NCBI GenBank assembly: GCA_905235155.1
Contig: CAJOKJ010000009.1
Location: 1-64,000 of the forward strand
Direction: 5' to 3'
DNA: 64,000 nt
Source of the DNA: Candidatus Gastranaerophilales bacterium
GTDB lineage: Bacteria > Cyanobacteriota > Vampirovibrionia > Gastranaerophilales > Gastranaerophilaceae
Position numbers and translations under genes: made by a program. Of this stretch, positions 9,269-18,095 are shown in pieces. Within the stretch, counting starts at the first letter, position 1, and the number at the start of each line of letters is the position of its first letter. Below the pieces are notes generated by a model. It had not been told where the DNA came from. It ran no database searches and worked only from the letters and a program-made list of their open reading frames with translations.

Positions 9269-9839
9269 GTATAAAACTTTATTTTTAGAAAAAAACAACG
9301 TTTTAAATTTAATATCTAAAAACGATGAACAGTATCTTGAAGAAAAACATATTTTTGATTCTCTTTCTATAAGTTTATTTTTAAAAAAATACGGAAATGA
9401 TTTTAAAACATTACTGGATATAGGTACAGGCGGGGGATTTCCTGCACTTCCCATTGCAATAGAATATCCTCAAATTAAAGTTACGGGAATAGACAGCACT
9501 ACAAAAAAAATTAATGCTATTAATGATATTGCAAGTAATTTAGAATTGAAAAATTTTATAGGAATTGCAGATAGAGTTGAAAATTTAAAAAACATAAAAT
9601 TTGATTTAATTACAAGTCGTGCCGTTGCAAAACTGGAACAAATTGCAAAATATGCACTTCCTCTAATGACAAAAGACAGTTTTTTAATAGTTTATAAATC
9701 AAAAACCGCTCAAGAAGAAATTAAAAAGGCTGAAAAATTTTTAAAGAAAAACAAAGCAAAAGTTATTGACGTGATAGAATATAAATTACCTTTGGAAGAA
9801 GTTTATGAAAGAAATTTGGTGGTTATAAAATATGAATAG
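9243..9839 (+). CDS. rsmG: 16S rRNA guanine-527 N7-methyltransferase
   Basis: RsmG (GidB) methylates G527 of 16S rRNA using S-adenosylmethionine. The sequence shows the family's opening (KYKTLFLEKN, then HIFDSLS), the SAM-binding loop LDIGTGGGFP and the TSRAVAKLE motif. It is 198 residues with the start used here; an upstream ATG at 9207 would add 12 residues, but those do not fit the family N-terminus. The gene overlaps the end of the NTPase gene by 26 bases and the next gene by 8, so the three are probably cotranscribed. Confidence 0.93.
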   Translation: MNNKIIFNKYKTLFLEKNNVLNLISKNDEQYLEEKHIFDSLSISLFLKKYGNDFKTLLDIGTGGGFPALPIAIEYPQIKVTGIDSTTKKINAINDIASNLELKNFIGIADRVENLKNIKFDLITSRAVAKLEQIAKYALPLMTKDSFLIVYKSKTAQEEIKKAEKFLKKNKAKVIDVIEYKLPLEEVYERNLVVIKYE

Positions 9840-10179
9840 TATTCGTCAATTTTTACCTATAATAATGCTTACAATCTCAAATATTTTTATGACATTTGCT
9901 TGGTATGGTCATTTAAGATTTAAAGGAACAGCTCTTTGGATAGTAATTTTTGCAAGTTGGGGTATCGCCTTTGTTGAATATTGCTTTCAAGTTCCTGCAA
10001 ACAGAATTGGCTCAGAATATTTTTCAGCCGCACAGTTAAAAACTATTCAGGAAATAATAACACTTATAGTCTTTTCAATATTTTCGGTTCTTTATTTAAA
10101 AGAGCAATTCAAATGGAATTACCTTGTAGGATTTATATTCATAGTTCTTGCCGCATTTTTTATTTTTAAAAAATGGTAA
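9832..10179 (+). CDS. DUF486-type small DMT-family membrane protein
   Basis: A 115-residue protein with four predicted membrane helices and short loops. The phrases FMTFAWYGHL and FQVPANRIG are characteristic of the DUF486 family, which belongs to the drug/metabolite transporter superfamily. No substrate is known for the family. It overlaps the rsmG stop by eight bases and is the last gene of this plus-strand group. Confidence 0.8.
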   Translation: MNSIRQFLPIIMLTISNIFMTFAWYGHLRFKGTALWIVIFASWGIAFVEYCFQVPANRIGSEYFSAAQLKTIQEIITLIVFSIFSVLYLKEQFKWNYLVGFIFIVLAAFFIFKKW

Positions 10180-10180
10180 T

Positions 10181-10262
10181 TAGTGAACGGTGAACAAAAT
10201 AGTTGAACGGTTGAGCAGTTTAACTATTTAACTATTTAACTCACAATTCACAACTCACTATT
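10181..10262. repeat. Short tandem heptamer-like repeats forming a hairpin
   Basis: Between convergent genes lie runs of 7-8 base units: GTGAAC-type units at the left, TTTAACTA repeated in the middle, and CACAATT/CACAACT/CACTATT at the right. The left and right ends are complementary (TAGTGAA against TTCACTA), and AAATAGTT can pair with AACTATTT. The whole could act as a bidirectional terminator. It resembles the short tandemly repeated sequences known from filamentous cyanobacteria. Confidence 0.6.
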
Positions 10263-10267
10263 CACGC

Positions 10268-11425
10268 CTAAACAAACCCGGTTTTTATTGAGCCTTTTCC
10301 AAATTTTGTTTCAATTTTGTCAATTGAGGCTGATAATTTATCTGATTTTTCATTTGATTGAGAATTAAACAAATTACCCTGAACAATGTCTGCACTACAC
10401 AAATTTGAAAAATAAACACCTGTTGAACGGTAAAGCAGATTTGAATTATATATTTTTTCAAATAATTCAAATATCGGTTTAGAAATATCTATTTCCAGAT
10501 TTAACGGCATAAAAACATTTTTATTATCAGAATATACGACAAAATCTTTTGTTTTAAGCATTACACCTACATTTAAGGTTTTTAAATTATGTTTGCGTAA
10601 CTTTCTGCAAGCATCTTTAATATGCTTGCTTATTTCGTTTTTTAGAAAATCCTTTTCACTTGTTGCAGGAGCAAAAGAACTTGTTTCTTGAATAGACTTT
10701 GGAGCTTTATATTCCGGTGAAATATTATAAACAGGTTCTCCTAAAAGTTCGTGCTTCAGCTCCTGATAAGTAATTGAGTACTTATTTTTAAGCCATTCAT
10801 CCGATTTTGAAACAAATTCAGAACAAATTAAAATTCCCTCTTTATTGAGTGCAGTTTTCATTCTTCTTCCGACACCGCAAATATCTTCAACTTTTGTTGT
10901 TGGTAATATTTTTTTTAATTTTGATTTACCTATTAAATAAACTCCGCCTTTATTTTTGGCATAATCACTTGCAAATTTTGCCAAAGTTTTAGATTTACTT
11001 ACACCTATTGAAACAGGAATATCAACTTCATAAAGTATTTTTTGCCTTAAATATACTGCTAATTCATAATAATTCTTTTTATAAAGTTTGCAAAGTCCTG
11101 TAAAATCTACATAAGCCTCATCAATAGAGCATTTTTCAACAGTGGGGCTAAAATTATTTAACACTTGCATAACTCGATTTGAAAAATCTTTATATCTTTC
11201 GTGATTACCCTCGATATAAATAACATTTTTAAATTCCTTTTGTGCCATAAAAACAGGATACCCCATAGGTACACCCACTTTTTTAGCTTCTTTAGAACGG
11301 GAAACCACACAACCGTTTACACCACCCGTAACACAAACAGGTTTTCCTTTTAGCTCCGGTGAAACAGATTGTTCGCACGAAACAAAAAAAGAATCACAAT
11401 CAACAAGTGCGTAAACTTTATCCAT
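10268..11425 (-). CDS. Y-family DNA polymerase (UmuC/DinB-like)
   Basis: This is a translesion DNA polymerase. The palm motif carries the metal ligands Asp9 and Asp11 in VDCDSFF, and the second acidic pair is in SIDEA (Asp102, Glu103). The phrase NGCVVSRSKEAK and the segment that follows fit UmuC better than DinB. At 385 residues it is slightly shorter than E. coli UmuC, with the shortening at the C-terminus. No umuD partner is adjacent. A strong promoter lies directly against the start codon, with no ribosome site, so the mRNA is probably leaderless. I see no recognisable LexA box. Confidence 0.88.
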   Translation of the reverse strand: MDKVYALVDCDSFFVSCEQSVSPELKGKPVCVTGGVNGCVVSRSKEAKKVGVPMGYPVFMAQKEFKNVIYIEGNHERYKDFSNRVMQVLNNFSPTVEKCSIDEAYVDFTGLCKLYKKNYYELAVYLRQKILYEVDIPVSIGVSKSKTLAKFASDYAKNKGGVYLIGKSKLKKILPTTKVEDICGVGRRMKTALNKEGILICSEFVSKSDEWLKNKYSITYQELKHELLGEPVYNISPEYKAPKSIQETSSFAPATSEKDFLKNEISKHIKDACRKLRKHNLKTLNVGVMLKTKDFVVYSDNKNVFMPLNLEIDISKPIFELFEKIYNSNLLYRSTGVYFSNLCSADIVQGNLFNSQSNEKSDKLSASIDKIETKFGKGSIKTGFV

Positions 11426-11431
11426 AATAAT

Positions 11432-11460
11432 ATTATAACAGTAGATTTCTTTACAAACAA
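11432..11460 (-). promoter_or_regulatory. Extended -10 promoter of the polymerase gene
   Basis: On the minus strand: TTGTTT, 17-base spacer, TATAAT preceded by TGT (extended -10). The -10 ends six bases before the ATG, so the predicted +1 is the start codon itself. Confidence 0.7.
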
Positions 11461-11503
11461 GTTTTTTTATGGCTTAATATAATAAAAAAAATAAGGAGAA
11501 GAT

Positions 11504-12235
11504 ATGACTATTGATAAAAATATTATCTGCATGAAATGGGGAAACAAGTTTGGTCCTGAATATGTAAACAGACTTTATAAAATGGTTGAAAAAAATATTT
11601 CAATACCGCATAGATTTGTATGCTTTACTGATAACGAAGAAGGACTTGCTGAAGGAATTGAAACAAGACCTATTCCACCTTTGAATGAAGAAGGTATACC
11701 TGACAGAATGTGGAAAAAACTTACTGTTTTTAATAAAGAATTATACGATTTAACAGGAACAGCACTATTTTTAGATTTAGATATTGTTATAAGACAAAGC
11801 CTTGACCCGTTTTTTGAACTTGACGGAGATTTTAGAATTATCAAGGATTGGGATTTTCCTAATGATATTATCGGCAATTCATCCGTATTCCGATTTGAAA
11901 TAGGTAAATATCCTGAAATTCTTGACCACTTCTACGGGCTTGGAACAGCAATAAGAAAACACTTCCAAAACGAACAGGCATTTTTATCTTATGAAATGTT
12001 TGAAAGAGGAGTTTTACAATATTGGCCTGAAGAATGGACACCTAGCTTTAAACGTTGCTGCTTGCAAAAATTTCCTATGAATTGGTTTAAAGAACCTGTT
12101 GACCCACAAGATGCAAAAATCGTTATCTTTCATGGTAAACCAACACCTGACCAAGCAAGAAAAGGCTACTTTGGCAAATGCGGTTTCAGATACATAAAAG
12201 CAACTAAATGGATTGATAAATACAGAGAAAATTAA
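11504..12235 (+). CDS. Putative glycosyltransferase with DxD motif
   Basis: This 243-residue protein has a LFLDLDIVI strand with Asp91 and Asp93, the metal and nucleotide-sugar binding DxD pattern of GT-A enzymes, and an FHGKPTP motif near the C-terminus, which resembles the GT8-like His-Gly motif. It opens a plus-strand glycan operon, has an AAGGAG ribosome site seven bases upstream and ends with a TAATG overlap with the GT10 gene. The donor sugar is unknown. Confidence 0.65.
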   Translation: MTIDKNIICMKWGNKFGPEYVNRLYKMVEKNISIPHRFVCFTDNEEGLAEGIETRPIPPLNEEGIPDRMWKKLTVFNKELYDLTGTALFLDLDIVIRQSLDPFFELDGDFRIIKDWDFPNDIIGNSSVFRFEIGKYPEILDHFYGLGTAIRKHFQNEQAFLSYEMFERGVLQYWPEEWTPSFKRCCLQKFPMNWFKEPVDPQDAKIVIFHGKPTPDQARKGYFGKCGFRYIKATKWIDKYREN

Positions 12236-13218
12236 TGGACAAAAAAACAATAAAAATTAATTTTACAGATACAGAAAAAGGATATTTTAACAATAATGAC
12301 AATATCTTTCTTAAAGTGTTAAAAGAACATTATATTGTTGAAATATCCGATAAACCGGATTTTCTGTTTTATTCTTGTTTTGGAGATAATTATAAAACAT
12401 TTTCAAATTGCGTAAAAATATTTTTTACAAATGAAAATGTCGTACCGGACTTTAATGAAGCCGATTACGGACTAGGATTTCATAACTTGCAATTTGAAGA
12501 CAGATATTTGCGTTTTCCTGAATATTTTTACAAATTACCACAATCAGTTCAAGACCGCTCTAATTTAAGTGAAGAACTTGCGAACAGAAAATTTTGTAAT
12601 TTTATATATTCAAACAGCAAAAATGGTGAAGGAGCTCCATTAAGAATAGATTTTTGCAAAAAATTACAAGAATACAAACATGTTGATTGTCCGGGCAAAG
12701 TTTTGCATAACGTAGATATTGATTTTGCCTCAAGAAAAGGAAATTGGGCAGATAGCAAAATTGAATTATTACACAATTACAAATTTACTATTGCGTTTGA
12801 AAACCGTTTTACAAAAGGTTATACAACTGAAAAATTGTATCAACCATTAATTGCGAATTCAATTCCTATTTATATGGGAAACCCTGATGTAACAAAAGAT
12901 TTTAATCCAAAAGCTTTTATTAATTGCAACGACTACAAGAATTTTGATGAAGTTATTGAAGTTGTAAAAGAACTTGATAATAATAATGAAAAATATATGG
13001 AAATGCTACGTCAACCTGCAATGCAGGAGTCTTATGATTTTGATTATAAACGGAAACTAACCGATTTTCTTATAAACATTATCGAAAAAGGTAATACACC
13101 GTACGTCCGACAAAGAAACGGTTTTGTAAGATTTGTAGAAAAGAACTTTATGCCAATAAAAACAAAAGGTATGCATAAAGTATTACATATTTGCGGATTA
13201 AAAATAAAAGTAGGCTAA
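12235..13218 (+). CDS. Alpha-1,3/4-fucosyltransferase, GT10 family
   Basis: GT10 enzymes transfer L-fucose from GDP-L-fucose to GlcNAc or glucose. The family core is at residues 186-216: IAFENRF, then GYTTEKLYQPLIANSIPIY, which contains the conserved Glu and Lys that bind the donor. The length (327) is close to that of bacterial fucosyltransferases of the Helicobacter type, but I see no C-terminal heptad repeats. The genes for GDP-L-fucose synthesis (gmd, fcl) lie about 12 kb downstream in the same locus. It is followed after one base by a GT11 gene. Confidence 0.9.
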   Translation: MDKKTIKINFTDTEKGYFNNNDNIFLKVLKEHYIVEISDKPDFLFYSCFGDNYKTFSNCVKIFFTNENVVPDFNEADYGLGFHNLQFEDRYLRFPEYFYKLPQSVQDRSNLSEELANRKFCNFIYSNSKNGEGAPLRIDFCKKLQEYKHVDCPGKVLHNVDIDFASRKGNWADSKIELLHNYKFTIAFENRFTKGYTTEKLYQPLIANSIPIYMGNPDVTKDFNPKAFINCNDYKNFDEVIEVVKELDNNNEKYMEMLRQPAMQESYDFDYKRKLTDFLINIIEKGNTPYVRQRNGFVRFVEKNFMPIKTKGMHKVLHICGLKIKVG

Positions 13219-13219
13219 T

Positions 13220-14128
13220 ATGGAATATAAACAACAAAATCAAAATGAAATAATTATAAAACTTGACGGCAGAATGGGAAATCAAATGTTTCAGTGGGCT
13301 TTCGGCAGAGCCTTTGAAGCAAAAAACGGTATTAAGACCATTTTTGATGACAGCAAAGAAACCTTAAAACTTGATTGTTTCAAACTTTCTAAAGAAATAA
13401 AAACAATTCATAAACCGCTTTGGAACAAAATTTTAAGAAAAACTATTCCGTTTAGAAATTTAAGAAATAAATTAACAGAACTAAAAGTAATTTATCCTCA
13501 ATACAGAGAAGAAACCATCTGTTTGTATCAACCTGATTTATTTGAAGTAACCCCGCCTGCATATATAAGCGGATACTTTCAAAGCGAAAAATATTTTGAA
13601 CAAATACGAGAACAATTATTAAAAGATTTTCAATTAATAAAAACTTTAAACAAGGCTAACAAAGAAATTCTTGAAAAAATTAAAAATACAAACTCTGTAT
13701 CAATACATTTTAGACGTGGTGATTATTTAAAAAGCAGAGTTGCTGCTAATTTTGGAAATATTGGAGAGCAATATTATCACGATGCAGTAAAATATATTTC
13801 GGAAAACACTTCTGAACCACTTACATTATTTGTTTTTTCTGATGATATAAACTGGATAAGAAAAAATGTTAAATTTGGACACGAAACAGTTTATGTTGAC
13901 ATCAATTCAGGTAAACAAGGCTATTTTGATTTAGAATTAATGAAAAATTGCAAACATAATATTATTGCAAACAGTTCATTTTCTTGGTGGGGCGGCTGGT
14001 TAAACGAAAATCATAATAAAATTGTTGTAATGCCTTCACCTGTACGCCCTAATAAGCCGGATTACGATAGAATACCAGAAAGTTGGGTTAAATGTAAACC
14101 ATATTTTGGAGAATTTAAAAATGAGTAA
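13220..14128 (+). CDS. Alpha-1,2-fucosyltransferase, GT11 family
   Basis: The N-terminal GRMGNQMFQWAFGR and the donor-binding HFRRGDY motif (His163 to Tyr169) are hallmarks of GT11, as is the C-terminal NSSFSWWGGWLN. The enzyme should add alpha-1,2-linked fucose, usually to galactose. A GT10 and a GT11 gene side by side is the enzyme set that makes Lewis Y-type structures in Helicobacter pylori; whether the acceptor here is comparable is not visible. The length (302) is normal. Its last eight bases overlap the next gene. Confidence 0.92.
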   Translation: MEYKQQNQNEIIIKLDGRMGNQMFQWAFGRAFEAKNGIKTIFDDSKETLKLDCFKLSKEIKTIHKPLWNKILRKTIPFRNLRNKLTELKVIYPQYREETICLYQPDLFEVTPPAYISGYFQSEKYFEQIREQLLKDFQLIKTLNKANKEILEKIKNTNSVSIHFRRGDYLKSRVAANFGNIGEQYYHDAVKYISENTSEPLTLFVFSDDINWIRKNVKFGHETVYVDINSGKQGYFDLELMKNCKHNIIANSSFSWWGGWLNENHNKIVVMPSPVRPNKPDYDRIPESWVKCKPYFGEFKNE

Positions 14129-16338
14129 TATTTCTGAATGCAAGACTTGTGCAGGCTGTACAGCATGTAAAAGTGTTTGCCCGTTTAATGCAATAGAAAT
14201 GAATGAAGATGAAGAAGGTTTTATTTTTCCTTTTATAGACAAAGATAAATGCACAAATTGTGGTTTGTGTGCAAAAACTTGTCCTGAAATGTCCTCAGCA
14301 AAATATAAAGAAAGTTTAAGCTGCTATGCTGCCGCAGCATCGGATGAAATAAGAAAAAACAGCTCATCAGGCGGCATATTTAGGGTTATTGCAGAAAAAG
14401 TTTTAGAAGAAAACGGATATGTTTGCGGAGCCGTGTTTAATCACAATGCAGAAGTTGAACATATCATTATTAATAAAAAGGAAGATTTGCACAAATTACA
14501 AAAATCTAAATATGTTCAAAGCAACTTGAAAAACTGTAAAAGAATTGCTTGAAAATAATAAAAAAGTCTTTTTTTGCGGAACACCATGTCAAGTTGCAGG
14601 TCTAAATAATTTTCTAAAAAAAGATTACGAAAATCTTTTGACAGCCGATTTAGTTTGTCACGGAGCCCCTTCACCTAAGGCATTAAGAGAAGTTTTAAAA
14701 GAGCAAAATAAAACAATAAAAGAAGTTGATTTTAGAAATCAAAACGAATGGTCAAGCAGCTATAATATGAGGCTTACCACTGACACAAACAAAGAAATTA
14801 TAATAAATTACTATCTGGAAGCATTTTTGTCTGATTTAATTAACAGAAAATCATGTTCAAGTTGTAAATATGCAACACAAAAAAGAGTTGGAGATTTTAC
14901 TTTAAGCGACTTCTGGGGTATTAAACACTACAAAAAATCACTTGACGATAAAAAAGGCACTTCTTGTGTATTAATTAATAATCCAAAAGCAGAAAATTTA
15001 TGGAAAAAAATACAAGATAAATTAAATTTCAGCGAAAAAGTTTCTGCAAAAATTGCATATAAAGCAAATAAAAATTTCAAGGAACCTGTACCCGCTCACA
15101 GATACAGAGAATTATTTTTAAATAATCTCGGTAAAAAACCGTTTGAAAATCTTTTAAAATCTTGTTCAAAATTTTCACCTGATTGTGCAATATTAAATTT
15201 TTGGTGGACAAGCAATTACGGTGCTATTCTAACAGCATACGCATTACAACAAGTTCTTGAAAATATGGGTATAACCTCACAACTTGTAAATTATCAATAC
15301 GGATATAAAAAGAAATTATTTAAAAACAGCCTTTTTGAAAGTTTTGCAAATAAATATCTAAATATTTCAGAAAAAATTTCAAGCAAAAAAGATTTTGATA
15401 AACTTGCGAAAGCAGTAAACACTTTCCTTGTCGGTTCTGACCAAGTTTTTAATACATACATGACAAAAAACAGATTAAACGAATATTTACTTGGTTTTCC
15501 AATGACAGATGCAAAACGAATTGCCATTTCTGCAAGTTTTGGAGTTGAAAAACTCAGCTTAACGAATGAATTAAGATACAGATATAAAAATTACTTAAAA
15601 ATGTTTGATTACATCACTGTTAGAGAAACATCAGGTATTGATATATGTAAAAAAGAATTCGACTGCAATGCAGAGTGGCTTATTGACCCTGTTTTCATTG
15701 CTGACAAAAAAATATATGAAAATATTTGCAAAACAGCAAAACTTGATTGTACAGGCAAAATTCTAACTTATGTTTTGGACGAAAATCAAAAATACAAAGA
15801 CAAGTACAAAGCACTTTCAACAAAATTCAATAAAGAAGTTTTCTCTATTACAAAAAATAATGTTAATGTGCAAGACTGGCTAAATGCAATCAAAACTTGC
15901 GATTTTATGGTTACAGATTCCTTTCACGGTATGTGTTTTGCAATAATATTTAATAAACCATTTGTTTGCATAGTAAATAAAGACAGAGGTGCAGCAAGAT
16001 TTAGTTCATTATTGGATAAACTGGAAATTCAAAAATCGTGCCTGTATGAAAATATTTCAGATGTTAATATAGATATGATTGATTTTCAAACTACAAATTA
16101 TCAAACTGTAAATAATAACCTTGCAGAAATACAAAGAACCGCTTTTGATAAAGTTAAATCAATGATGTATAATGACAAGATTTTATCAAATGAGGCTTTG
16201 GCTGCACAAATAAATATTTTAAAAGATAAAAATTTTAAAAAGCCTATAAAAGATTCAAAATTAATTCAATATGATATAACTGAAACTCGTTGTAATTTGA
16301 GAATTTTTGGTATAAAATTCAGTTTTAAAAGGAAATAA
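14121..16338 (+). pseudogene. FrhB-type iron-sulfur protein fused to polysaccharide pyruvyltransferase, frameshifted
   Basis: Two frames together make one protein. The first (14121-14552) has two 4Fe-4S motifs (CAGCTACKSVC, CTNCGLCAKTC) and the start of a coenzyme F420 dehydrogenase beta-subunit (FrhB) domain. The second frame (from about 14533 to 16338) continues it with TVKELLENNKKVFFCGTPCQVAG, which the family has as one uninterrupted stretch, and ends in a WcaK/CsaB-like pyruvyltransferase domain (ALQQVLE, DSFHGMCFAI). The break is at the A-run 14529-14533: one more A restores the frame. Start chosen at 14121, with GGAG nine bases upstream. It could be a true null allele, slipped-strand variation or an assembly error. 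FrhB/pyruvyltransferase fusions are common in glycan loci. Confidence 0.8.
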
Positions 16339-16340
16339 AA

Positions 16341-17288
16341 ATGAACAAAATCATAGTTAGAATTTTAAGCTGTTTTATATTGGATAAAGCAAAAAGGCAT
16401 AAATTTGTTAATAGCAATATTTATCATTGTTCTAAATACGGCAATAAGCAAATAATAACAGGTCAATCAACGCAAAATTTAATAATAGAAAAATTATCTT
16501 CCGAAAAACCTGTTTTAATTTGCAGATTTGGCAACAATGAATTTGAAACACTATATTCATACTTAAAAAAGAACAAAAAATACTCTAAAAATCTGCAACA
16601 AAGAATGGAAACAGGAGCAGGATTTTATCCTGTTACAGAAGAAACCTTAAATAATTTTTCAAAAGCCTTACTTGATATATTGCCTGATATAGACGTCCTT
16701 GCGGCTTGGGGCAGTGATAAAGAAGGCAAAATTTGCAAAGAGTATTTTCAAGAAACAACAGAATACATTAATTTAGACAGTTTATGCTCTGTAACTTATC
16801 AAACACCTTGGACGAGTGCATTAAAAGGGAAAAAAGTTCTTGTAATCCACCCTTTTGAAAAATCTATACAACAGCAATATGCAAAACGTGAACAGCTATT
16901 TAAAAATAAAGAAACTTTGCCGGAATTTGAATTAATTACAATGAAGCCTGTTCAAAGTATCGCAGATAATAAATTTGAATACCCGTATAAAAGCTGGTTT
17001 GAAGCATTAGAGGCGATGAAAGAACAAATTAAACAAATAGATTTTGATATTGCAATAATTGGAGCCGGTGCTTATGGAATATTTTTAGCGGATTATTGCA
17101 AACAACTTGGTAAAAAGGCTATTCATGTTGGCGGTGCAACACAAATTCTTTTTGGTATAGCAGGTAAACGCTGGGATTTGGAATATCCGCAAATTAGAGA
17201 TAACTATTACAATGAATATTGGGTAAGACCTGATAAAAGCGAACAGCCGAAAGGGTTAAATAAAGTTGAAGGCGGCTGTTACTGGTAA
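16341..17288 (+). CDS. Probable GT-D-type glycosyltransferase (DUF1792-like)
   Basis: A 315-residue protein of a type common in surface-glycan loci. Near residue 60 it has LICRFGNNEFE, similar to the RFGDGE motif of the GT-D/DUF1792 fold. Near the C-terminus it has IIGAGAYGIFLADYCKQLGK followed by a HVGGATQ segment, typical of this group. The assignment rests on these two motifs only. It ends the fucosyltransferase operon; recombinase 1 follows after 108 bases. Confidence 0.5.
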   Translation: MNKIIVRILSCFILDKAKRHKFVNSNIYHCSKYGNKQIITGQSTQNLIIEKLSSEKPVLICRFGNNEFETLYSYLKKNKKYSKNLQQRMETGAGFYPVTEETLNNFSKALLDILPDIDVLAAWGSDKEGKICKEYFQETTEYINLDSLCSVTYQTPWTSALKGKKVLVIHPFEKSIQQQYAKREQLFKNKETLPEFELITMKPVQSIADNKFEYPYKSWFEALEAMKEQIKQIDFDIAIIGAGAYGIFLADYCKQLGKKAIHVGGATQILFGIAGKRWDLEYPQIRDNYYNEYWVRPDKSEQPKGLNKVEGGCYW

Positions 17289-17342
17289 TAATTAGTTAAG
17301 CTATTTGTATTTATATAAACTGTATCTATTAACTTTAAAACT

Positions 17343-17374
17343 AAAGGCAACATTTTTAATAAAATGTTGCCTTT
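17343..17374. repeat. Palindromic site B, left of recombinase 1
   Basis: AAAGGCAACATTTT (17343-17356) and AAAATGTTGCCTTT (17361-17374) are perfect 14-base arms around the centre TAAT. An identical element with the centre reversed (ATTA) lies right of the gene at 17963-17994, so the two are inverted relative to each other. It could be a recombination site, a bidirectional terminator, or both. Confidence 0.85.
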
Positions 17375-17396
17375 TAAAAATATGGAAAGGATTGAT

Positions 17397-17939
17397 ATGA
17401 CAATAGTTGAGCCGATTAGAAATTTAGACAAATTAAAAGAAGTAGAACAATTTTTGGAAAAACAAAATTATAGAAATTTATTACTTTTTTCTATTGGTAT
17501 AAATTCAGGATTAAGAATATCTGATATTCTTAATTTAAACGTAAAAGACGTAAAAAATAAGTCTTATATACAGCTTAAGGAAAAGAAAACACATAAATTT
17601 AAGAAATTTCCGTTAAATTCAAAACTTAAAAAAATGATATCAAAATATACAGAAGGGAAATCACTTGATGAACCTTTATTTTTAACAGTTTTCAATAATA
17701 GAATGGATAGAGTTTCCGCATATAAAATAATAACTTCAGCTTGTAAAAAAGTTAATATTGAAGAAAATATAGGTACACACACGCTCAGAAAAACATTTGG
17801 ATATCATTTTTATAGAAGATTTAAAGATATTGCAATGCTACAAAAAATATTAAACCATTCTTCTCCTGAAATTACCCTGCGATACATTGGTATAGAGCAA
17901 GATGAAATTTATAAGAATTATAAAAATTTTATTTTATAA
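17397..17939 (+). CDS. Small FimB/RecV-like tyrosine recombinase 1
   Basis: This 180-residue protein is a catalytic-domain-only tyrosine recombinase, the size class of FimB, FimE and Clostridioides difficile RecV, which invert DNA switches. All catalytic residues are present: Arg40 (GLRISD), a beta-hairpin Lys near 67, His128 and Arg131 (HTLRKTFGYHF), His154 and the nucleophile Tyr163. I start at 17397 because GGAAAGG lies six bases upstream and the N-terminus then matches recombinase 2 (VEPIRN). It is about 62% identical to recombinase 2 by hand alignment. It sits between palindromic sites B and C. No phage or transposon genes accompany it. Confidence 0.93.
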   Translation: MTIVEPIRNLDKLKEVEQFLEKQNYRNLLLFSIGINSGLRISDILNLNVKDVKNKSYIQLKEKKTHKFKKFPLNSKLKKMISKYTEGKSLDEPLFLTVFNNRMDRVSAYKIITSACKKVNIEENIGTHTLRKTFGYHFYRRFKDIAMLQKILNHSSPEITLRYIGIEQDEIYKNYKNFIL

Positions 17940-17951
17940 AAAATGTATTTA

Positions 17952-17960
17952 TGCTAATAT
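17952..17960 (+). promoter_or_regulatory. Extended -10 promoter pointing out of the recombinase 1 segment
   Basis: TGCTAATAT is an extended -10 element placed between the recombinase stop and site C, directed at the aminotransferase gene. The -35 region (TTTTAT at 17932-17937, 17-base spacer) is weak. The predicted start near 17967 lies inside site C. If the segment inverted, this promoter would point the other way. GCTAATA also occurs beside two sites near recombinase 2. Confidence 0.4.
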
Positions 17961-17962
17961 AC

Positions 17963-17994
17963 AAAGGCAACATTTTATTAAAAATGTTGCCTTT
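17963..17994. repeat. Palindromic site C, right of recombinase 1
   Basis: AAAGGCAACATTTT (17963-17976) and AAAATGTTGCCTTT (17981-17994) around the centre ATTA. This is the exact reverse complement of site B, and the 588 bases between the two sites hold little more than the recombinase gene. Confidence 0.85.
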
Positions 17995-18095
17995 ACTGAA
18001 CATACTAATATATATTAACAAAACAGTAATTAAACAGCATATATTTCTAAAATAATATAAAACACTTAATAAATGGCTTTTTTAGGAGCAAAACA

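Noticed and set aside
10181-10262. CRISPR array
   Set aside because: Units are only 7-8 bases long without spacers, and no cas genes are in the window. I saw no CRISPR array elsewhere either.
14521-14560. Programmed -1 ribosomal frameshift at GAAAAAC
   Set aside because: The continuation is in the +1 frame relative to the first part, so a -1 slip would not restore it.
17343-17994. Insertion sequence or integron cassette
   Set aside because: The recombinase is catalytic-domain-only, unlike IntI or phage integrases, and there is no attC-like cassette structure, target duplication or transposase.
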